Assembly (NCBI RefSeq): GCF_003970925.1
Contig: NZ_RWJF01000001.1
Span: 1,482,501-1,546,500 of the forward strand
DNA from: Sphingomonas ginkgonis
GTDB taxonomy: Bacteria; Pseudomonadota; Alphaproteobacteria; Sphingomonadales; Sphingomonadaceae
Length of the DNA: 64,000 bases
Direction of reading: 5' to 3'
Part shown: positions 53,689 to 62,841 of the stretch, one piece after another
Position numbering within the stretch: position 1 is the first letter of the stretch
How the letters are laid out: every line of letters starts with the position of its first letter
Notes under the pieces: model-generated
Database searches by the model: none
What the model was told of the DNA's origin: nothing
What the model saw: the letters and a program-made list of their open reading frames with translations, nothing else
Made by a program: the position numbers and the translations under genes

Positions 53689-56600
53689 ATGCAAAACGGT
53701 GGAGTAGGCGCGGTTCTCGGCCTCCTCATGGCAGCCAGCGCGGGCCTAGCCACGGCGCAGCCCTACGGCCCTTTCAATGTCGAGCTGCCGGCCGGCGGCG
53801 ACGGAGTCACCCAGCGGCTGGGCGGCGAGGGTGCGCCGGCCATCCCGGCCGGCACTTGGACGCTAAGCAGCTGGATCGAGGCGAGCAGCATCGCGCCGGG
53901 GCGCGTGGTGGTCGGTGGCTTCGGCGAGCCGGGCGGCGCGCGCCGCTTCCTGGTCTTGCTGTCCGGACGACCCGCGATCGAGACCGGCGAAGGTGTACTG
54001 GCCGCACGCGCGGCGATCGGCGCGGGTGGCTGGCACCATCTCGCCGCCGTGGCCAACGGCAAGCTGCTCCGCCTGTTCGTCGACGGAAAGCTCGCGGGAA
54101 GCGCGGCGACCGTCGGGGCAGCGGTCCAGCCGGTCGCCAGCATCGGCCCTCGCGGGGACGGCGCGCCCTTCGCAGGGCGGGTCGCCGGTCTCGAACTCCG
54201 CACCACGGCACTCTCCCCGACCGCCCTCACCGCTGAGAGCCGGCGGCGCCCGGACCCGCTGCTCACCACCTATCAGACCGGCAGCCCGACCTGGCCGGTG
54301 CAGGTCCGCCAGATGTACGGACAGGTCGCTCCGCAGGACGTCTGGACGCTGCCCCGCTCGGCGCAGCCCTTTTCGAAGCCAGTGGCCAAGCCGCTACCTG
54401 CCGGCCCTGCGACCATCGCGGCGGGCGAGGGCATGTGGAAGGTCGGCGGCTGGCGTCTCGCCGAGGCGCCAGGCGTGACCGCCAGTCCCCACGCGCTCAG
54501 CAGCGCCGGCTTCGATGCGAGCCGCTGGTACGCCGCGACCGTGCCCGGCACCGTACTCACCACGCTGGTCGATCGCGGCATCTACCCGGACCCCGCCTAT
54601 GGGCTCAACAACATGGCGATCCCGGAGAAGCTCGCACGTCAGGACTATTGGTATCGCAGCGAGTTCGACCTTCACGCCGAAGCCGTCGGGCGGCACCAGC
54701 AATTGAGCTTTGAGGGTGTCAACTATGCTGCCGAAATCTGGCTGAACGGCGCGCCGCTAGGAACGATGAAGGGAGCGTTCGCGCGCGGCCAGTTCGACGT
54801 CACCGGGCGGCTCCGGCCCGGTCGTAATGCGATTGCCGTCCGGGTTTCGCCGCCACCGCACCCCGGCCTCAACCAAGAGGAATCGCTGACGTCGGGAGTG
54901 GGTGAGAACGGCGGCATGATGATGCTCGACGGCCCGACCTTCGTCGCCAGCGAGGGCTGGGACTGGATTCCGACGGTACGCGACCGCAACACGGGCATGT
55001 GGCAGGGCGTGACCCTGCGGTCGACCGGCGACGTCGCGATCGGCGATTCCCACGTCGTGACCGCGCTGCCGCGTCCGGACAACAGCGTCGCCGACATCGA
55101 GATCACGGTCCCGGTCGTCAATCGGAGTGCGGCGCCGGTCACGACGGTCGTCGCGGCATCCTTCGACGAGGTGCGGGTAGAGAAAAGCGTCATCCTCGCG
55201 CCGGGCGCGAGCAGCGACGTGGTGCTCCGCCCCGCCGAGTTTCCCCAGCTATCCGTCCAGCATCCGCGGCTGTGGTGGCCCAACGGATATGGCGACCCGA
55301 CCCTCCACGACCTCACCCTGACCACCGCGGTCGATAGGCGCCCGAGTGATCGCAAGTCGCTCCGCTTCGGCATGCGCCAAGTCACCTACGACACGTCGTT
55401 GATGGACCGGAACGGGGTGCTCCAACGCGTGACGATCGACCTCACCAAAGCGCATGCCCGTGGCGAGCAGATCGTCGACGGAACCCACATCGGCATCCGC
55501 AAGGTGCCCAACGGCTGGGCGCAGAGCCTGGTGCCCGGCGCCGAGAACTCGCCCGCAGTGACCCGGATCGCCGACGCGCCGGGGCTCACCCCCTACCTGG
55601 TGCTGCGTGTCAACGGTGTCCGGATCGCGGCGCGCGGCGGGAACATCGGGATGGATGACTTCATGAAGCGGGTAGACCGGGCGCGTCTCGAGCCCTTCTT
55701 CAAGCTCCATCGCGACGCCCACCTCAACATCATCCGCAACTGGGTCGGCCAGAACACGGAGGAGAGCTTCTACGAGCTCGCCGACGAGAACGGTCTGATG
55801 ATCCTCAACGATTTCTGGGAGTCGACCCAGGACTACAATATCGAGCCGCAGGATCCGCAGCTGTTCCTGGCCAACGCGGCGGAGGTCGTCCGCCGCTTCC
55901 GCAATCATCCCTCGATCGTCGTCTGGTTCGGCCGCAACGAGGGCGTGCCGCAGCCGATCGTCAACGAGGGGCTGCAGGCGCTGATTAACCGGGAGGACGG
56001 AACGCGGCTCTACATGGGCTCGTCCAACCGCATCAACCTCCAGAACAGCGGCCCCTACAACTACCGGTCCCCGGTCGAGTATTTTACCGAGCACGCCAAG
56101 GGCTTCTCGGTGGAAAGCGGGACTCCCTCGCTGCCGACGCTGGAAGCCTGGAAGCGGGCGATCCCCGCCGCCGATCGCTGGCCGATCAGCGACGCCTGGG
56201 CCTACCATGACTGGCACCAGACCGGGAACGGTGCGGTCAAGACCTACATGGACACGCTCGCCGCCCGCTTTGGGCCGGGCACCAGCCTCGAGGACTTCGA
56301 GCGCAAGGCGCAGATGATGCAGTATGAATCATACCGCGCCATCTTCGAGGGGTTCAACGCGGGGCTGTGGACGCAGAACAGCGGCCGGATGCTGTGGATG
56401 ACACAGCCGGCGTGGCCTTCGTCGGCGTGGAACATCTTCTCCTCCGACTATGACACGCAGGCGAGTTTCTACGGGGTCAAGAAGGCGGCGGAGCCGGTCC
56501 ACGTGCAGATGAACCTGCCCGACTGGAAGGTGGTGCTGGTGAACAATCGGCTTCAGGACCTGAGCGGCGTCACCGTCCGGGCACGGGTGGTCGGGCTCGA

Positions 56601-57102
56601 TAACCGGCGGCTCGGCGAGCGGAGTGCGACGATCGGCGCGAAGGCGGGAGCGGTCACCGACGCCTTCACCCTCGATCCCGCCGCGCTGACCGCGAACGGA
56701 GTGGCGCTGGTCCGGCTGGAGGCGATCGATGCCGCTGGAACACTCATCTCCTCCAACTTCTATTGGCAGGCGGCTAGCGACGGCGCCTACCGCGCCATGA
56801 GCGGCATGGCGCAAGCCACGCTCGAGGCGAGCGTGTCACGCCGTGCCGAAGGGGCCGAGCGGGTGGCGGTCGTAACCTTAACCAACCGCGGCCCGACCCC
56901 GGCGATTGAGGCCAAGCTGACGGTCTTCAACGCCGACGGCAGTCAGGTTCTCCCTGCTTACTTCAGTGACAATTACGTGTCGCTGCTGCCGGGTGAGAGC
57001 AGGGTGGTCGAAGTGCGCTACCCGGCCGAGAAGGCGGTCGGAGAGCGGGTGGCGCTGCGCGGATGGAACGTCGTTCCCGCCAGCCTCGCCGTGCCACGCT
57101 GA
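53689..57102 (+). CDS. Exported GH2 enzyme with N-terminal LamG domain
   Basis: An 1137-residue protein. A Sec signal (GAVLGLLMAASAGLATAQP) is followed by a LamG-like jelly roll (about residues 25-185: GTWTLSSWIEASS, GGWHHLAAVANGKLLRLFVD). The rest is a GH2 enzyme of the beta-mannosidase / exo-beta-D-glucosaminidase branch: sugar-binding domain (YAATVPGTVLTTLVDRGIYP, WYRSEFDL), immunoglobulin-like domain, TIM barrel with NIIRNWVGQNTEESFYEL and the acid/base Glu in VVWFGRNEGVP (about 750), and C-terminal sandwich domains. It probably acts on beta-linked mannose or glucosamine, fitting the alpha-mannosidases and ROK kinase nearby. GAGGGAGAAG precedes the ATG. Confidence 0.9.
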   Translation: MQNGGVGAVLGLLMAASAGLATAQPYGPFNVELPAGGDGVTQRLGGEGAPAIPAGTWTLSSWIEASSIAPGRVVVGGFGEPGGARRFLVLLSGRPAIETGEGVLAARAAIGAGGWHHLAAVANGKLLRLFVDGKLAGSAATVGAAVQPVASIGPRGDGAPFAGRVAGLELRTTALSPTALTAESRRRPDPLLTTYQTGSPTWPVQVRQMYGQVAPQDVWTLPRSAQPFSKPVAKPLPAGPATIAAGEGMWKVGGWRLAEAPGVTASPHALSSAGFDASRWYAATVPGTVLTTLVDRGIYPDPAYGLNNMAIPEKLARQDYWYRSEFDLHAEAVGRHQQLSFEGVNYAAEIWLNGAPLGTMKGAFARGQFDVTGRLRPGRNAIAVRVSPPPHPGLNQEESLTSGVGENGGMMMLDGPTFVASEGWDWIPTVRDRNTGMWQGVTLRSTGDVAIGDSHVVTALPRPDNSVADIEITVPVVNRSAAPVTTVVAASFDEVRVEKSVILAPGASSDVVLRPAEFPQLSVQHPRLWWPNGYGDPTLHDLTLTTAVDRRPSDRKSLRFGMRQVTYDTSLMDRNGVLQRVTIDLTKAHARGEQIVDGTHIGIRKVPNGWAQSLVPGAENSPAVTRIADAPGLTPYLVLRVNGVRIAARGGNIGMDDFMKRVDRARLEPFFKLHRDAHLNIIRNWVGQNTEESFYELADENGLMILNDFWESTQDYNIEPQDPQLFLANAAEVVRRFRNHPSIVVWFGRNEGVPQPIVNEGLQALINREDGTRLYMGSSNRINLQNSGPYNYRSPVEYFTEHAKGFSVESGTPSLPTLEAWKRAIPAADRWPISDAWAYHDWHQTGNGAVKTYMDTLAARFGPGTSLEDFERKAQMMQYESYRAIFEGFNAGLWTQNSGRMLWMTQPAWPSSAWNIFSSDYDTQASFYGVKKAAEPVHVQMNLPDWKVVLVNNRLQDLSGVTVRARVVGLDNRRLGERSATIGAKAGAVTDAFTLDPAALTANGVALVRLEAIDAAGTLISSNFYWQAASDGAYRAMSGMAQATLEASVSRRAEGAERVAVVTLTNRGPTPAIEAKLTVFNADGSQVLPAYFSDNYVSLLPGESRVVEVRYPAEKAVGERVALRGWNVVPASLAVPR

Positions 57103-57115
57103 GACCGAGAAGGGC

Positions 57116-58096
57116 GTGGCGCACAACCGATACTACCAGGGTCCGCCCAGCGATCATTTCGACGGTGTGCGCTTCTTCAACCCGGACCAGTCGTCGACCG
57201 ACCGCGGGCTACTCACCGTGCTTCGGTGGAAACTGGCGGGCGGTGGGGCGCGCTGGCCGCGGTCGGTGCCGATCACTCCTGTCCGGCCAGAGCCGCGCAT
57301 AGCCGGGCTTGCCGTAACGATGGTCGGTCATGCCTCGCTGCTGATCCAGGCAGCCGGGGTCAACATCCTCACCGACCCGGTCTGGTCGGAGCGGGCGAGC
57401 CCATTCAGCCGGGTCGGGCCGAAGCGGGTCACCGCGCCCGGGATCGCCTTCGACGACCTGCCGCCGATCGACGTCGTGCTGCTCAGCCACAGCCATTACG
57501 ACCATCTCGACGTCGCGACGCTGCGTCGGCTCGATGAGCGCGATGGGCCGCTAATGGCGATGCCGCTCGGCAACGACGTGATCGTCCGCGAGGCGGTGCC
57601 GCGGGCGCGCTGCCTCGCCGGCGACTGGTGGGACGTCCTGCCGCTCGGCGCCGGGCTCACCTCCACCCTGACGCCGGCCAATCACTGGTCCAATCGCTGG
57701 CCGAGCGACACGCGCATGATGCTGTGGAGCGGCCATTATCTCGCGACCCCGGCGGGCCGAATCTGGTTCGCCGGCGACACCGGCTACGGCGATGGCGCGA
57801 TCTTCACGGCCGTCCGTGATCGCCTCGGCGAGCCCGACGTGGCGCTGATCCCGATCGGCGCCTACGAGCCCCGCTGGTTCATGGCCCCGCAGCATGTGAA
57901 CCCGGACGAGGCGGTGCGAATCTTCCGCGACGTGGGCGCAGCCCGCGCGCTCGGCATCCACTGGGGCACCTTCCAGCTTACCGACGAGGCGCGCGAGGCG
58001 CCGGTCGAAGCGCTCGCCACCGCGCTCGCCAGCGCCGGCATCGCTGCCGAACGGTTTGTTGCCGCCGAGCCTGGCGCCGCCTTCTCATTCGCCTGA
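57116..58096 (+). CDS. MBL-fold metallohydrolase (NAPE-PLD / UlaG-like)
   Basis: A 326-residue metallo-beta-lactamase-fold hydrolase. The zinc motif HSHYDHLD (LLSHSHYDHLDV), the loop VNILTDPVWSERASPFSRVGPKRVT, ANHWSNRWPSD, WFAGDTGYGDG and ALGIHWGTFQLTDEA are typical of the NAPE-PLD / RomA-like outer-membrane-associated group. It begins with a GTG 14 bases after GH2; the early residues (NRYYQGPPSDHFDGVRFFNP) match this group's start, so the GTG at 57116 is preferred over longer readings inside GH2. Relatives hydrolyse phosphodiesters or lactones; its substrate here is unknown and it may be unrelated to the glycan locus. Confidence 0.87.
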   Translation: MAHNRYYQGPPSDHFDGVRFFNPDQSSTDRGLLTVLRWKLAGGGARWPRSVPITPVRPEPRIAGLAVTMVGHASLLIQAAGVNILTDPVWSERASPFSRVGPKRVTAPGIAFDDLPPIDVVLLSHSHYDHLDVATLRRLDERDGPLMAMPLGNDVIVREAVPRARCLAGDWWDVLPLGAGLTSTLTPANHWSNRWPSDTRMMLWSGHYLATPAGRIWFAGDTGYGDGAIFTAVRDRLGEPDVALIPIGAYEPRWFMAPQHVNPDEAVRIFRDVGAARALGIHWGTFQLTDEAREAPVEALATALASAGIAAERFVAAEPGAAFSFA

Positions 58097-58115
58097 CCGG
58101 CCTCCGCGCTCCGGC

Positions 58116-61100
58116 TCAGGACGCTGTGACCTCCTTCACATTGTCGTCGCTGTTGCGGTCGATGTAGGTGTTGTACGGATCGATCCCGGCGAAGCTGGGC
58201 TTTTGCCTGCTAATCAGAAGGAAGCGCTGCGTGCCCGAGCGGAGCTGCTGGCGACCCATAAGCACAACGTCCGAGGGCGCAAAGGCACCGAGACCCGGCC
58301 GCGCGGTAAACAGCCCGATCGCGACCGGCTCGTTTAAGGCCGCGCGGGTCTCCTCGCCCTTGCCGCTCGCATAGGTCTTGGCCGCCGAGACGGTCAGCGC
58401 CGTCTGCCAGCCGCCCGCCACCTTGCGCGTGGTCGCATCGACCAGCTTCAGGTCGTAGAGCGTGATGCGCCCGAACAGGTCGTCGATCAGCTTCTGGTCG
58501 GCCGGGGTCTTCGCCTCCGCGCGGAACTCGGCGATGAGGTCAGTCGAGCGCGGGTAGGGCGGCCCCTTGAACCGCCACTTGGCAACGAAGCGGGACAGCG
58601 CGCGGTCGACCGCCGCCTCGCCGAGCCGTTCCTGCAACAGGTACATCGCCACCGCGCCCTTGCGGTAGTGGATGTAGCCTTGGTTCTCGACCCGCTCGAG
58701 CGGCACTTCCTCGACCACCTCGCCCTTGCGGTTGCTGAGGTAATTGTCGAGCTCGTACTTGAGGAAGCGGCGGATCTTGTCCGCTCCGTACATGCGCTTC
58801 ATCACCATCAACGCGCTGTACTGCGCCAGCGTCTCGGTGGTCATGGTCGCGCCCTGCATGTCGGCGCCCGCCTCCTGGTGGGCCCAGTACTGGTGCGCCA
58901 TCTCGTGGGCGACGACATAGCTGGTGAAGTCGATCTTGGTCGGGTCGGTGGTGTTCGCGTTGAACCCGATCGTTTCCGAATAGGGCATGGTCCCGGCGAA
59001 CGCCTGGGCGAAGCTCTGATAGCCCGGAAATTCGATGATCCGGGCATAGTTGAACTGGTAGGGCCCGAAGTGCGCACGGTAATAGTCGAGCGCATTGCCC
59101 ATCGCGGTCAGCATCCGCGCGACGTTCTCGTCATGCCCGCGATGGTAGAAGACCTCGAGCGCGATCCCGTTGTGCTCGCGCCGTGCCACCCGATAGTCCG
59201 ACGACTGGATCGAGAAGAAGTTCTGGATCGGCGCGGTGCTGACGAACCGCGCGGTCCGGCGCCCGTCGGCGGTCACGTCCGAGACGCGGTTGCCCGGCGC
59301 GATCGGGGTCTGGCCCGCCGCGGTGCTGAAGCGGATGTCCGAAGTCACCCAGTCCGTCCGAATATAGTTGTGGCGGGTGGCCGAGAGATCCTCCAGCTTC
59401 GCCGGGCGAAGCTCGGGGGTGAGCCCCTGGCGGCGACGCTTGGCGCGATCCGACAGCAGCCCCTGCCGGTTCATTCCGATCGTCGGCGCGAACTCGAAAT
59501 TATTGGCGAAGGTGCCGTTCTCGATTACGTCGGTGGCCGGTGCGCCGGCGCGGAAGCCGCGCCGCCAGATCTGCGTCTGGAAGTCGAGCCGGGTGTGCGC
59601 GCCCGGCGCAAGCGGCCGGTCGAAGCGGTAGACGCGGTAGCCGAACTCCTTGTCGTCGGCGACCAGTCGTGCACCGCCGACCGCCATCCGCTGCACGTCG
59701 AGGTCGCGGCTGCCCTGGCGGACGTGGACCTCGCCGAGCGGCCGGTCGGTCCGGTTGACGAGGTCGTACGACCCGCTTACCAGCATCCGCCGCTGGGTCG
59801 GGTAGAGCGCCACGTCCATGTCGACATGGTCGACCGAGGGCTGCGGCAGCGCCTCGTTCCTGAGATATTTGCGCTCGAACGCTGCCTGATAGGCTTCGAC
59901 TTCGTCGTCAGTTTCGTAGCGGTTGAGCTGCTTGATGTTGTGATAGGTGAAGGCGCCGGTGCCGGCCATGACCAGCGCGGCGACGGCGGCTATCGCCAGC
60001 GGCACCCGCGCGGTTGACTGGCCGAAGCGGCGCGCCCGGACCTTAAGCCCGACGTCCGTCCCGCGGGGCCACAGCAGATGGGCGAGCGCGACGAGGATCG
60101 CGGCGAAGCACAGCCAGTAGAACTGGAAGGTCAGCGAGCCGTGCCAGAAGCTGCCCTGGCCGTTGAAGTCGCTGAGCGGAACCGACGGTCCGGCGGCATA
60201 GGTGTAGAGAGGGTTGGACCAGCCCATGTTCGACAGGAAGATGCTGCCGACGAACCAGACGAACAGGATACCCCACCCGATATATTTGTTCGGGCTGAGC
60301 ACCTGCACCACGACCGCCAGCACCGCGATCAGCAGCCCATCGATCGCGGCAGGCAGGATGAACCAGGCGAGATAGGCGCCGATGTCGAGATCGCGGCTGC
60401 CTTCGACGATCTGGTAGAAGAGCCCGGTCACCATCGCGGCGAGATTGACGACCAGCAGCACGACGAAGATCGCCAGCACCTTCGGCAGGGTCATGACCCA
60501 GCTCGGAACCGGGGTCGAATCGAGCAGCTCGTTGAACTTGCGGTCGCGCTCACGCCACACCAGCTCGCCGCCGTAGAAGGCGGCGATCATCAGGAGCACG
60601 ATCGAGAAGCCGTTGCGGATCGTGCCGATCACCCCGGCCAGCGTTGGAAAGTCGCTGGTCCCGTAGGCTGAGCGGCCAAGCCACAGCCCGGCGGCAGTCT
60701 GGGTGACCGCGAACAGCGCCAGCACGATCAAGCCGGGGCTGGTCAGCACCTGCCGCACCTCGGTCCGTAGCCGGCTGCCAAACTGGACCATCCGCTCGGG
60801 CACGAGATCGCGCGAGACAACGCGGCTGCCGGACGTGTCCGGCGTTACCGCCGCCGCCTTCGCCGTCTTCTCGTCACGCCGTGCCAGCCGGCGGAGCCGC
60901 CGCTTAGACGGGGCGCGCTCGGTCATCGAGAAGCGCCAGACGGTGAAGCCGAGAAAGATGACGCCCAGCGCGATCGTCCACAGCCGATTGAACAGGAGCA
61001 CGCCCGACAGGTCGAGCAGCCGGCTGTTGAGCTCGGCCTGCGTCCAGTAGCGTTGGGCGAGGCTGAGCGCGCCCATGCCGATCGGCTCGAACCGCGCGAA

Positions 61101-61712
61101 GGTCTCGCGATATTCGATCTTCTGGCCGACGATGCTGGTGGTGACGAGATAGGACATCACCAGCAGCACCGCGCCGATGTAGGCTGCGAGCATCGAGCGC
61201 AGGTTGGTCGCCAGCGCGAACAGCAACGCGCTGATCATGAACAGGTTGGGCACGGCGAAAAGGAGGAAGTTCCAAGCGTAGAAGCTGAGCTTCTGCGGCC
61301 CGAGCGTCTCCGGGTCGACCCACAGCATGACCGAGCCGGCCGCCATGCCGAGCGGGAGCGCGAGATATCCGAGCCACGCGACGACGAGCCCACCAAGGAA
61401 GCGACCGAACACGATCTGGCGGCTGGTGACCGCTGTCGCGCGGACGATCGGCGCGAAGCCGCTGGCGTCGTCGCGGACGATGGCGTTGGCGACAAAGGCG
61501 GTGATCACGAAAAGGTAGAAAAGGCTCAGGATTGCCGTCGCGATGGCGATGGCCGAGGGCGCGTTCTCGTGCACCCCGCCGGGGGTACCGACGCTGACAT
61601 TCTCGCTCGCCGTGATGCCGAAACCGAGTAGGAAGAAGAGCGCGAGCGCGACCCAGAAGACCGGGTTGCGCAGCTGGTAGCGGATCTCGAACCGCATGAT
61701 CCCGAAGGTCAT
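58116..61712 (-). CDS. ABC-2-type permease fused to an M1-family metallopeptidase
   Basis: A 1198-residue fusion. The N-terminal half holds two ABC-2-like membrane sets (RFEIRYQLRNPVFWVALALF; later LRTEVRQVLTSPGLIVLALF) totalling about 12-14 helices. The C-terminal half (from about residue 600) is an M1 aminopeptidase-like periplasmic domain with the zinc motif VAHEMAHQYWAHQ and the third ligand in TTETLAQYSAL. Two permease-like sets plus peptidase in one chain match the ABC transporter permease/M1 aminopeptidase family. The ATPase gene lies 13 bases upstream. The role is probably peptide processing or export; targets are unknown. Confidence 0.88.
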   Translation of the reverse strand: MTFGIMRFEIRYQLRNPVFWVALALFFLLGFGITASENVSVGTPGGVHENAPSAIAIATAILSLFYLFVITAFVANAIVRDDASGFAPIVRATAVTSRQIVFGRFLGGLVVAWLGYLALPLGMAAGSVMLWVDPETLGPQKLSFYAWNFLLFAVPNLFMISALLFALATNLRSMLAAYIGAVLLVMSYLVTTSIVGQKIEYRETFARFEPIGMGALSLAQRYWTQAELNSRLLDLSGVLLFNRLWTIALGVIFLGFTVWRFSMTERAPSKRRLRRLARRDEKTAKAAAVTPDTSGSRVVSRDLVPERMVQFGSRLRTEVRQVLTSPGLIVLALFAVTQTAAGLWLGRSAYGTSDFPTLAGVIGTIRNGFSIVLLMIAAFYGGELVWRERDRKFNELLDSTPVPSWVMTLPKVLAIFVVLLVVNLAAMVTGLFYQIVEGSRDLDIGAYLAWFILPAAIDGLLIAVLAVVVQVLSPNKYIGWGILFVWFVGSIFLSNMGWSNPLYTYAAGPSVPLSDFNGQGSFWHGSLTFQFYWLCFAAILVALAHLLWPRGTDVGLKVRARRFGQSTARVPLAIAAVAALVMAGTGAFTYHNIKQLNRYETDDEVEAYQAAFERKYLRNEALPQPSVDHVDMDVALYPTQRRMLVSGSYDLVNRTDRPLGEVHVRQGSRDLDVQRMAVGGARLVADDKEFGYRVYRFDRPLAPGAHTRLDFQTQIWRRGFRAGAPATDVIENGTFANNFEFAPTIGMNRQGLLSDRAKRRRQGLTPELRPAKLEDLSATRHNYIRTDWVTSDIRFSTAAGQTPIAPGNRVSDVTADGRRTARFVSTAPIQNFFSIQSSDYRVARREHNGIALEVFYHRGHDENVARMLTAMGNALDYYRAHFGPYQFNYARIIEFPGYQSFAQAFAGTMPYSETIGFNANTTDPTKIDFTSYVVAHEMAHQYWAHQEAGADMQGATMTTETLAQYSALMVMKRMYGADKIRRFLKYELDNYLSNRKGEVVEEVPLERVENQGYIHYRKGAVAMYLLQERLGEAAVDRALSRFVAKWRFKGPPYPRSTDLIAEFRAEAKTPADQKLIDDLFGRITLYDLKLVDATTRKVAGGWQTALTVSAAKTYASGKGEETRAALNEPVAIGLFTARPGLGAFAPSDVVLMGRQQLRSGTQRFLLISRQKPSFAGIDPYNTYIDRNSDDNVKEVTAS

Positions 61713-61725
61713 CGCCGAAGTCTCC

Positions 61726-62601
61726 TCAAGCCGCGCGGCGGAGCGTGGAGAGGGTCGAGAAGTAGACGTCCTCGAGCCCGCCCTCGACCGGGTCGAACCC
61801 GTCCGGCCGCTCGCTTGAGAGGACGTGGACGATGGTATTGCCGGCGAACAGCCGGGTCGAGATCACCTCGTGCTGATCCTGGAAATCGGCGAGCTCGCCA
61901 TGGTTGATCGCCTTGCGCCAGACCCGTCCGCGGGTGGAGGCGATGAGGTCGGCCGGCCGCCCCTCGAGCTGGAGCCGCCCGCCCGCCAGCACCGCCATCC
62001 GCGGGCAAAGGTCGGCGACGTCGTCGACGATGTGGGTCGAGAGGATCACCACGACATTGTCGCCGATCGCGGCGAGCAGGTTGAGGAAGCGGTTGCGCTC
62101 CTCCGGGTCTAGCCCGGCGGTCGGCTCGTCGACGATGATCAGTTCGGGGTTGCCGATCAACGCCTGGGCGATCCCGAAGCGCTGGCGCATGCCGCCCGAG
62201 AAGCCGGCGATGGCCTTGTCGCGCACCGCCCAAAGGTTCGTCTGATTGAGCAAGGTCTCGACCACCGCCTTGCGGTCGGCCTTGCCGGTGATGCCCTTCA
62301 GCACCGCCATCTGGTCGAGCATCGCATAGGCCGACACCCGCGGGTAGACGCCGAAGTCCTGCGGAAGGTAACCGAGCGTCCGTCGCAGCCGCTCGGGCTC
62401 GGCGAGCACGTCGATGTCGCCGAAACGGATGGAGCCGGCAGTCGGTGCCTGCAGGCTGGCGACCGTGCGCATCAGGGTCGACTTGCCCGCGCCATTGGGC
62501 CCGAGCAGACCGAACATCCCGCGCGGGATCGACAGGTTGACGTCGTCGAGCGCCTTGGTGCCGTTGGCGTAGGTGTGCGACAGGCCAGCGATTTCGAGCA
62601 T
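61726..62601 (-). CDS. ABC transporter ATP-binding protein
   Basis: A 291-residue ABC ATPase. The ATG at 62601 follows GGGGGAAGA; a 25-residue upstream extension has no family match. Walker A is LGPNGAGKST, the Q-loop is LGYLPQDFGVYP, the signature is FSGGMRQR, Walker B is LIIVDEPTAGLDPEERN and the switch His is in ILSTHIVDD. It is of the ABC-2 export type with a C-terminal accessory region. It is co-transcribed with the permease/M1 peptidase fusion downstream and should power it. Confidence 0.93.
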   Translation of the reverse strand: MLEIAGLSHTYANGTKALDDVNLSIPRGMFGLLGPNGAGKSTLMRTVASLQAPTAGSIRFGDIDVLAEPERLRRTLGYLPQDFGVYPRVSAYAMLDQMAVLKGITGKADRKAVVETLLNQTNLWAVRDKAIAGFSGGMRQRFGIAQALIGNPELIIVDEPTAGLDPEERNRFLNLLAAIGDNVVVILSTHIVDDVADLCPRMAVLAGGRLQLEGRPADLIASTRGRVWRKAINHGELADFQDQHEVISTRLFAGNTIVHVLSSERPDGFDPVEGGLEDVYFSTLSTLRRAA

Positions 62602-62823
62602 TCTTCCCCCCAGACGAATGGCGCGCCAATACGGGCCGCTGTCAGTGAGACTGCCAAGATCGAACCGAACCGGCAATGCCGCTTCGACATTCCGACGAAC
62701 GACCGGGAGGTCATCGCGATCGGGGTAGGCAGCAGGGTAGTTGCGGCAGATTTGTCACGTTCGACGGCCCCGCTGCCGCCCGGGTCGTGTAAGCCTGAAC
62801 CTCTTGTTGTTGGGTAAGGATCG

Positions 62824-62837
62824 CCGCTCTAGAGCGG
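62824..62837. promoter_or_regulatory. Perfect palindrome CCGCTCTAGAGCGG in the ABC/kinase divergent gap
   Basis: The 240-base gap 62602-62841 separates the ABC ATPase and histidine-kinase genes. Four bases before the kinase GTG there is a perfect 14-base palindrome, overlapping the likely ribosome-binding site (GCGGGG). It could be an operator or an RNA hairpin limiting kinase translation. The rest of the gap shows no other clear feature. Confidence 0.35.
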
Positions 62838-62841
62838 GGTC

